A DNA stretch of 9,593 nt, taken from the NCBI GenBank assembly GCA_039183635.1, contig JBCDBL010000140.1, positions 1-9,593 of the forward strand, written 5' to 3'. The position numbers were made by a program, and so were the translations under genes. The notes beneath the pieces were generated by a model. The model made no database searches. It worked only from the letters and a program-made list of their open reading frames with translations, and was not told where the DNA came from. The stretch is from JBCDBL01 sp039183635. GTDB lineage: Bacteria > Pseudomonadota > Alphaproteobacteria > Caulobacterales > Parvularculaceae. Shown piece by piece: positions 7,241-9,593 of this stretch (position 1 is the stretch's first letter; each line of letters starts with the position of its first letter).

Positions 7241-7295
7241 TAAAGCGTCTCTTCTTCAATGGGAATCAGGCAGACGCTTTAAGTCTTTGTTTTTT
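7241..7295 (+). terminator. Candidate terminator after rppH
   Basis: TAAAGCGTCT (7241-7250) and AGACGCTTTA (7272-7281) are perfect 10-base inverted arms around a 21-base loop. A T-rich run, TTTGTTTTTT (7286-7295), follows within 5 bases, 34 bases past the rppH stop. The stem is only 40 percent GC, so strength is uncertain. The arms and the loop segment with AATGGGAATC resemble dispersed intergenic palindromes of alphaproteobacteria, so it may be a repeat acting as a terminator. On the other strand an oligo-T (7224-7228 complement) lies 12 bases beyond the stem, too far for a good atp terminator. The 7207-7240 stretch holds only an AT-rich TTTTTAAAAA (7219-7228). Confidence 0.45.
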
Positions 7296-7296
7296 C

Positions 7297-7339
7297 GCAT
7301 TTCCGGACGGCCAACCGTACACACTTGGCCTGGAAATGC
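7297..7339. repeat. Palindromic intergenic element
   Basis: GCATTTCC (7297-7304) pairs with GGAAATGC (7332-7339), and inside it GGCCA (7309-7313) pairs with TGGCC (7326-7330), giving an interrupted stem over a 12-base loop. GGAAATG (7332-7338) can instead pair with CATTTCC at 7350-7356, so two structures compete. The sequence resembles a short palindrome that I recall scattered through alphaproteobacterial intergenic regions. Only one copy is in this window, so its repeat nature is inferred. Confidence 0.5.
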
Positions 7340-7354
7340 TTTAAGCTCTCATTT

Positions 7355-7484
7355 CCTCCCCCGTTCACGGGGGAGGTGTCGCCGAAGGCGACGGAGGGGG
7401 CCAACGCCGCCAATTTTTAAAAAGCGTGTATTGTATTGCCCCCTTCGTCAGCTGCGCTGACACTTCCCCCGCATGCGGGGGAAG
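7355..7484. repeat. Two facing copies of a double-hairpin intergenic element
   Basis: The left copy has hairpin A (CCTCCCCCGT 7355-7364 with ACGGGGGAGG 7367-7376), hairpin B (GTCGCC 7378-7383 with GGCGAC 7387-7392) and a tail GGAGGGGGC (7393-7401). The right copy is the mirror: GCCCCCTTC (7438-7446), hairpin B' (GTCAGC 7447-7452 with GCTGAC 7456-7461) and hairpin A' (a 22-base perfect palindrome, 7463-7484). The tails are complementary except for one position. The 36-base spacer is AT-rich with TTTTTAAAAA at 7414-7423. The stem sequences differ between copies while pairing is kept, which points to a structural repeat of REP/BIME style. No open reading frame of note lies in 7207-7519. Confidence 0.75.
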
Positions 7485-7519
7485 AAAGGAGCATCGTACC
7501 CAGAAGATATGATAATGCT

Positions 7520-7903
7520 TTATAGAGCTTTCAGCTGATCCACTGCTGCCTGCGCAGCAAGCCGCGCATCATCATTTGCAGCCGCCGCCAAGGCGTCTTC
7601 CGCCGCCTTCACCCGCCCCGCCAAAACATCGCCCTGCAACTCAGCCACGGGCGTCGCCTCTTCAGCGAGAATGGTAAGACCGTCCGGCGTCACCTCAGCA
7701 AACCCGCCGGCGACGAAAATGTCCGTCTTGTCAGATCCGTCGAGCACCGTGACGACGCCCGGCGTCATAGTGGACATGAACGGCGCATGGCCCGGCAGAA
7801 CGCCGAACTGCCCTTCCGACCCCGGAACGATCACATGGTCCACATCGGCGGACATCAATTGCCGCTCCGGCGAGACGAGATTGAATTGCAGTTTGTCAGC
7901 CAT
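7520..7903 (-). CDS. atpC: F1F0 ATP synthase epsilon subunit
   Basis: Epsilon is part of the central stalk of F1 and couples rotation to catalysis; its C-terminal helices can inhibit ATP hydrolysis. The N-terminal beta-sandwich is clear from LQFNLVSPER (5-14), VPGSEGQFGVLPGHAPF (26-42), GVVTV (49-53) and FVAGGFAEV (63-71). The alanine-rich C-terminal part (about 88-127) fits the helical hairpin. At 127 residues it is a little short of the roughly 135 of longer versions but complete. Its ATG overlaps the last 8 bases of the upstream small gene, so the two are probably coupled in translation. It is the last gene of the operon and converges on rppH across a 313-base gap. Confidence 0.96.
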   Translation of the reverse strand: MADKLQFNLVSPERQLMSADVDHVIVPGSEGQFGVLPGHAPFMSTMTPGVVTVLDGSDKTDIFVAGGFAEVTPDGLTILAEEATPVAELQGDVLAGRVKAAEDALAAAANDDARLAAQAAVDQLKAL

Positions 7904-8093
7904 CCTGGCGCTCTTTTTCGTCTATCTTCGCATCGAACGCGCGCATCGCGCTCTCAAACTTGTCGCGGCAACCGGGATTGCAAAACCCCACGACCTTGCC
8001 GCGATACACTGTCAAACTGTCCGCCGACACAGTATCGCCGGACCAGGGACAAATCTCGTTGACGCAGTCCTCGAGATTTAGCCCTTGCGTCAT
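7896..8093 (-). CDS. Small TRASH/YHS-like putative metal-binding protein in the atp operon
   Basis: A 65-residue protein, mostly soluble in character, with no signal peptide or membrane segment. The cysteines are C10, C15, C38 and C42. C15-x22-C38-x3-C42 fits the TRASH-type spacing, and CPWSGD (15-20) plus GFCNPGCRDKFESA (36-49) resemble the YHS family pattern of one cysteine followed by FCxxxC and a KF helix. Metal binding, perhaps zinc, copper or iron, is inferred from this. The gene is real: it sits 9 bases after atpD with AGGGG (8100-8104 complement) 6 bases before its ATG, overlapping the atpD stop, and shares ATGGCTGA with the start of atpC. Its place between two F1 subunit genes suggests a link to ATP synthase amount, assembly or metal state, but no function is known to me. 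Confidence 0.85.
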   Translation of the reverse strand: MTQGLNLEDCVNEICPWSGDTVSADSLTVYRGKVVGFCNPGCRDKFESAMRAFDAKIDEKERQDG

Positions 8094-8102
8094 GCTTCGC
8101 CC

Positions 8103-9524
8103 CTAAGCCGCTTCCGCCGCCAGTTGCTCCGCCTTCTTCACAGCGTCCTCGATGGAGCCGACCATGTAGAACGCGGCTTCCGGCAAGTGATCGTATTCGC
8201 CTTCAACCACAGCCTTAAAGGAGCGGACCGTGTCGGCCACAGGCACCTGAATGCCCGGGAAGCCTGTGAAGACCTGCGCGACATCGAACGGTTGCGACAG
8301 GAAGCGCTCCACCTTCCGCGCCCGCTGCACGACCAGCTTGTCTTCTTCGGACAGCTCGTCCATGCCGAGAATGGCGATAATATCCTGCAAGGATTTGTAA
8401 CGTTGCAGAATGCCCTGCACGGCGCGCGCGGTCTCGTAGTGCTCGTCGCCGATAATGCGCGGGTCGAGGATCCGGGAGGTTGAGTCCAGCGGGTCCACAG
8501 CCGGATAGATGCCTTTTTCCGAAATCGCGCGGTTCAAAACCGTTGTCGCATCCAAGTGCGCAAACGATGTCGCCGGCGCAGGGTCAGTCAAGTCGTCCGC
8601 AGGCACATAAATAGCCTGCACCGAGGTGATGGAGCCCTTCGTGGTCGTCGTAATCCGCTCCTGCATGCCGCCCATGTCGGTGGCGAGCGTCGGCTGATAG
8701 CCCACGGCGGAGGGGATGCGGCCGAGCAGGGCGGACACTTCGGACCCGGCCTGGGTGAACCGGAAAATGTTGTCCACAAAGAACAACACGTCCTGTCCCT
8801 GGTCGCGGAACTCCTCGGCCACAGTAAGACCGGACAAAGCCACCCGCGCCCGCGCGCCCGGAGGCTCGTTCATTTGGCCGTAGATCAGGGAACACTTGGA
8901 GCCCTCGGCGCCGCCTTCCTTGTTCACGCCGCTCTCGATCATCTCCCAGTAAAGGTCGTTGCCCTCCCGGGTCCGCTCGCCGACACCGGCGAAGACGGAA
9001 TAGCCGCCATGCACCTTGGCGATGTTGTTGATGAGTTCCTGAATAAGCACCGTCTTGCCGACGCCCGCGCCGCCGAAAAGGCCGATCTTGCCGCCTTTGG
9101 CGTAGGGGCAGAGGAGGTCCACAACCTTGATGCCGGTTTCGAGGATTTCAGCTTCCGTGGACTGTTCGACGAAGGCCGGCGCCTCGGCGTGGATCGGGCG
9201 GCGTTTTTCCGCCTTCACCGGGCCAGCTTCGTCCACCGGCTCACCAACGACGTTCATGATGCGGCCGAGCGTGCCCTCGCCCACCGGCACGGAGATGGCG
9301 TCGCCCGTGTCCGTGACGTCCTGGCCGCGCACGAGACCTTCGGTGCTGTCCATGGCGATGGTGCGCACGGTGTTTTCGCCCAGATGCTGCGCCACTTCCA
9401 GAATAAGGCGCGTGTCGCCGTTCTTGGTTTCAAGGGCGCTCAAAATCGCCGGCAGGTGATCGTCGAACTGCACATCGACGACGGCGCCGATGACCTGGGA
9501 AATGCGGCCGGTTGTGTTGCTCAT
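8103..9524 (-). CDS. atpD: F1F0 ATP synthase beta subunit
   Basis: Beta is the catalytic subunit of F1 and makes ATP from ADP and phosphate as gamma rotates. With the start at MSNTTGRISQ the protein has 473 residues, the normal length. Walker A is GGAGVGKT (151-158), with K157 and T158. The catalytic glutamate is E183 in GERTREGND (182-190). Walker B is VLFFVDN (246-252) with D251. ALLGRIPSAVGYQP (265-278) and the DELSEED loop (389-395), which contacts gamma, are intact. The ATG at 9524 is chosen over a TTG 10 codons upstream because GAGGA (9533-9537 complement) lies 8 bases before it and the N-terminus then matches the family. The upstream genes atpG, atpA and atpH are expected beyond the window. 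It is followed by the small cysteine protein rather than directly by atpC. Confidence 0.98.
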   Translation of the reverse strand: MSNTTGRISQVIGAVVDVQFDDHLPAILSALETKNGDTRLILEVAQHLGENTVRTIAMDSTEGLVRGQDVTDTGDAISVPVGEGTLGRIMNVVGEPVDEAGPVKAEKRRPIHAEAPAFVEQSTEAEILETGIKVVDLLCPYAKGGKIGLFGGAGVGKTVLIQELINNIAKVHGGYSVFAGVGERTREGNDLYWEMIESGVNKEGGAEGSKCSLIYGQMNEPPGARARVALSGLTVAEEFRDQGQDVLFFVDNIFRFTQAGSEVSALLGRIPSAVGYQPTLATDMGGMQERITTTTKGSITSVQAIYVPADDLTDPAPATSFAHLDATTVLNRAISEKGIYPAVDPLDSTSRILDPRIIGDEHYETARAVQGILQRYKSLQDIIAILGMDELSEEDKLVVQRARKVERFLSQPFDVAQVFTGFPGIQVPVADTVRSFKAVVEGEYDHLPEAAFYMVGSIEDAVKKAEQLAAEAA

Positions 9525-9552
9525 ATCCGTCTTCCTCGTTTTTTCACGTCGC

Positions 9553-9578
9553 AAGGCGCGGGGAAATAGTCGCGCCTT
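9553..9578 (-). other. Hairpin in the atpD leader
   Basis: AAGGCGCG and CGCGCCTT are perfect 8-base arms (9553-9560 and 9571-9578) around a 10-base loop, 28 bases before the atpD start on the minus strand. After it the transcript reads GCGACGTGAAAAAACG, with A-runs rather than T-runs, so it is not a terminator of the atp transcript. It could affect mRNA processing or stability between atpG and atpD. No coding frame of the upstream gene is evident in 9525-9593. Confidence 0.5.
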
Positions 9579-9593
9579 AAATCCTTTTTCAAC

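Noticed and set aside
8556..9569. Long plus-strand open frame opposite atpD
   Set aside because: It is the antisense shadow of the highly conserved, GC-rich atpD gene and shows no recognisable protein features of its own.

Overview
The window reads as ordinary chromosome of an alphaproteobacterium. The base composition is GC-rich. The plus-strand gene order nadD, rsfS, rlmH, an EnvC-type LytM protein, a CtpA-type S41 protease, a divergent polysaccharide deacetylase and rppH, next to the atp operon, is an arrangement I associate with that class. The lineage cannot be fixed more precisely from the sequence alone.

Layout. Bases 1-7206 hold eight co-directional plus-strand genes: nadD (NAD synthesis), egtD (histidine trimethylation), rsfS (ribosome silencing), rlmH (23S rRNA methylation), envC-like (amidase activator), ctpA (periplasmic protease), a divergent polysaccharide deacetylase, and rppH (RNA 5'-end processing). 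Gaps are short from rsfS to ctpA (4, 9 and 9 bases). They are wider after egtD, after ctpA (94 bases) and before rppH (59 bases). Bases 7207-7519 are a 313-base gap between convergent genes, packed with palindromes: a terminator-like stem-loop, a second palindrome, and two facing copies of a double-hairpin element. Bases 7520-9524 are the 3' end of the atp operon on the minus strand: atpD, a 65-codon gene for a cysteine-motif protein, then atpC. The last 69 bases are the leader upstream of atpD and contain a hairpin.

How the genes fit together. The plus-strand cluster mixes housekeeping functions: NAD supply, late ribosome maturation and dormancy, control of cell-wall cleavage at division, periplasmic proteolysis and RNA turnover. 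The minus-strand genes encode the catalytic beta subunit and the regulatory epsilon subunit of F1-ATP synthase.

Points that depart from the expected pattern: (1) a small TRASH/YHS-like putative metal-binding protein lies between atpD and atpC and shares 8 bases with atpC; (2) egtD, without egtB in view, sits between nadD and rsfS; (3) rsfS has no ATG, GTG or TTG upstream of its conserved core, and its best start is a CTG behind a good Shine-Dalgarno sequence; (4) the deacetylase and the LytM domain both lack their expected catalytic residues; (5) the palindrome cluster. I found no CRISPR array, tRNA, rRNA, insertion sequence or phage gene. The strongest candidate for something under-described is the small atp-operon protein.
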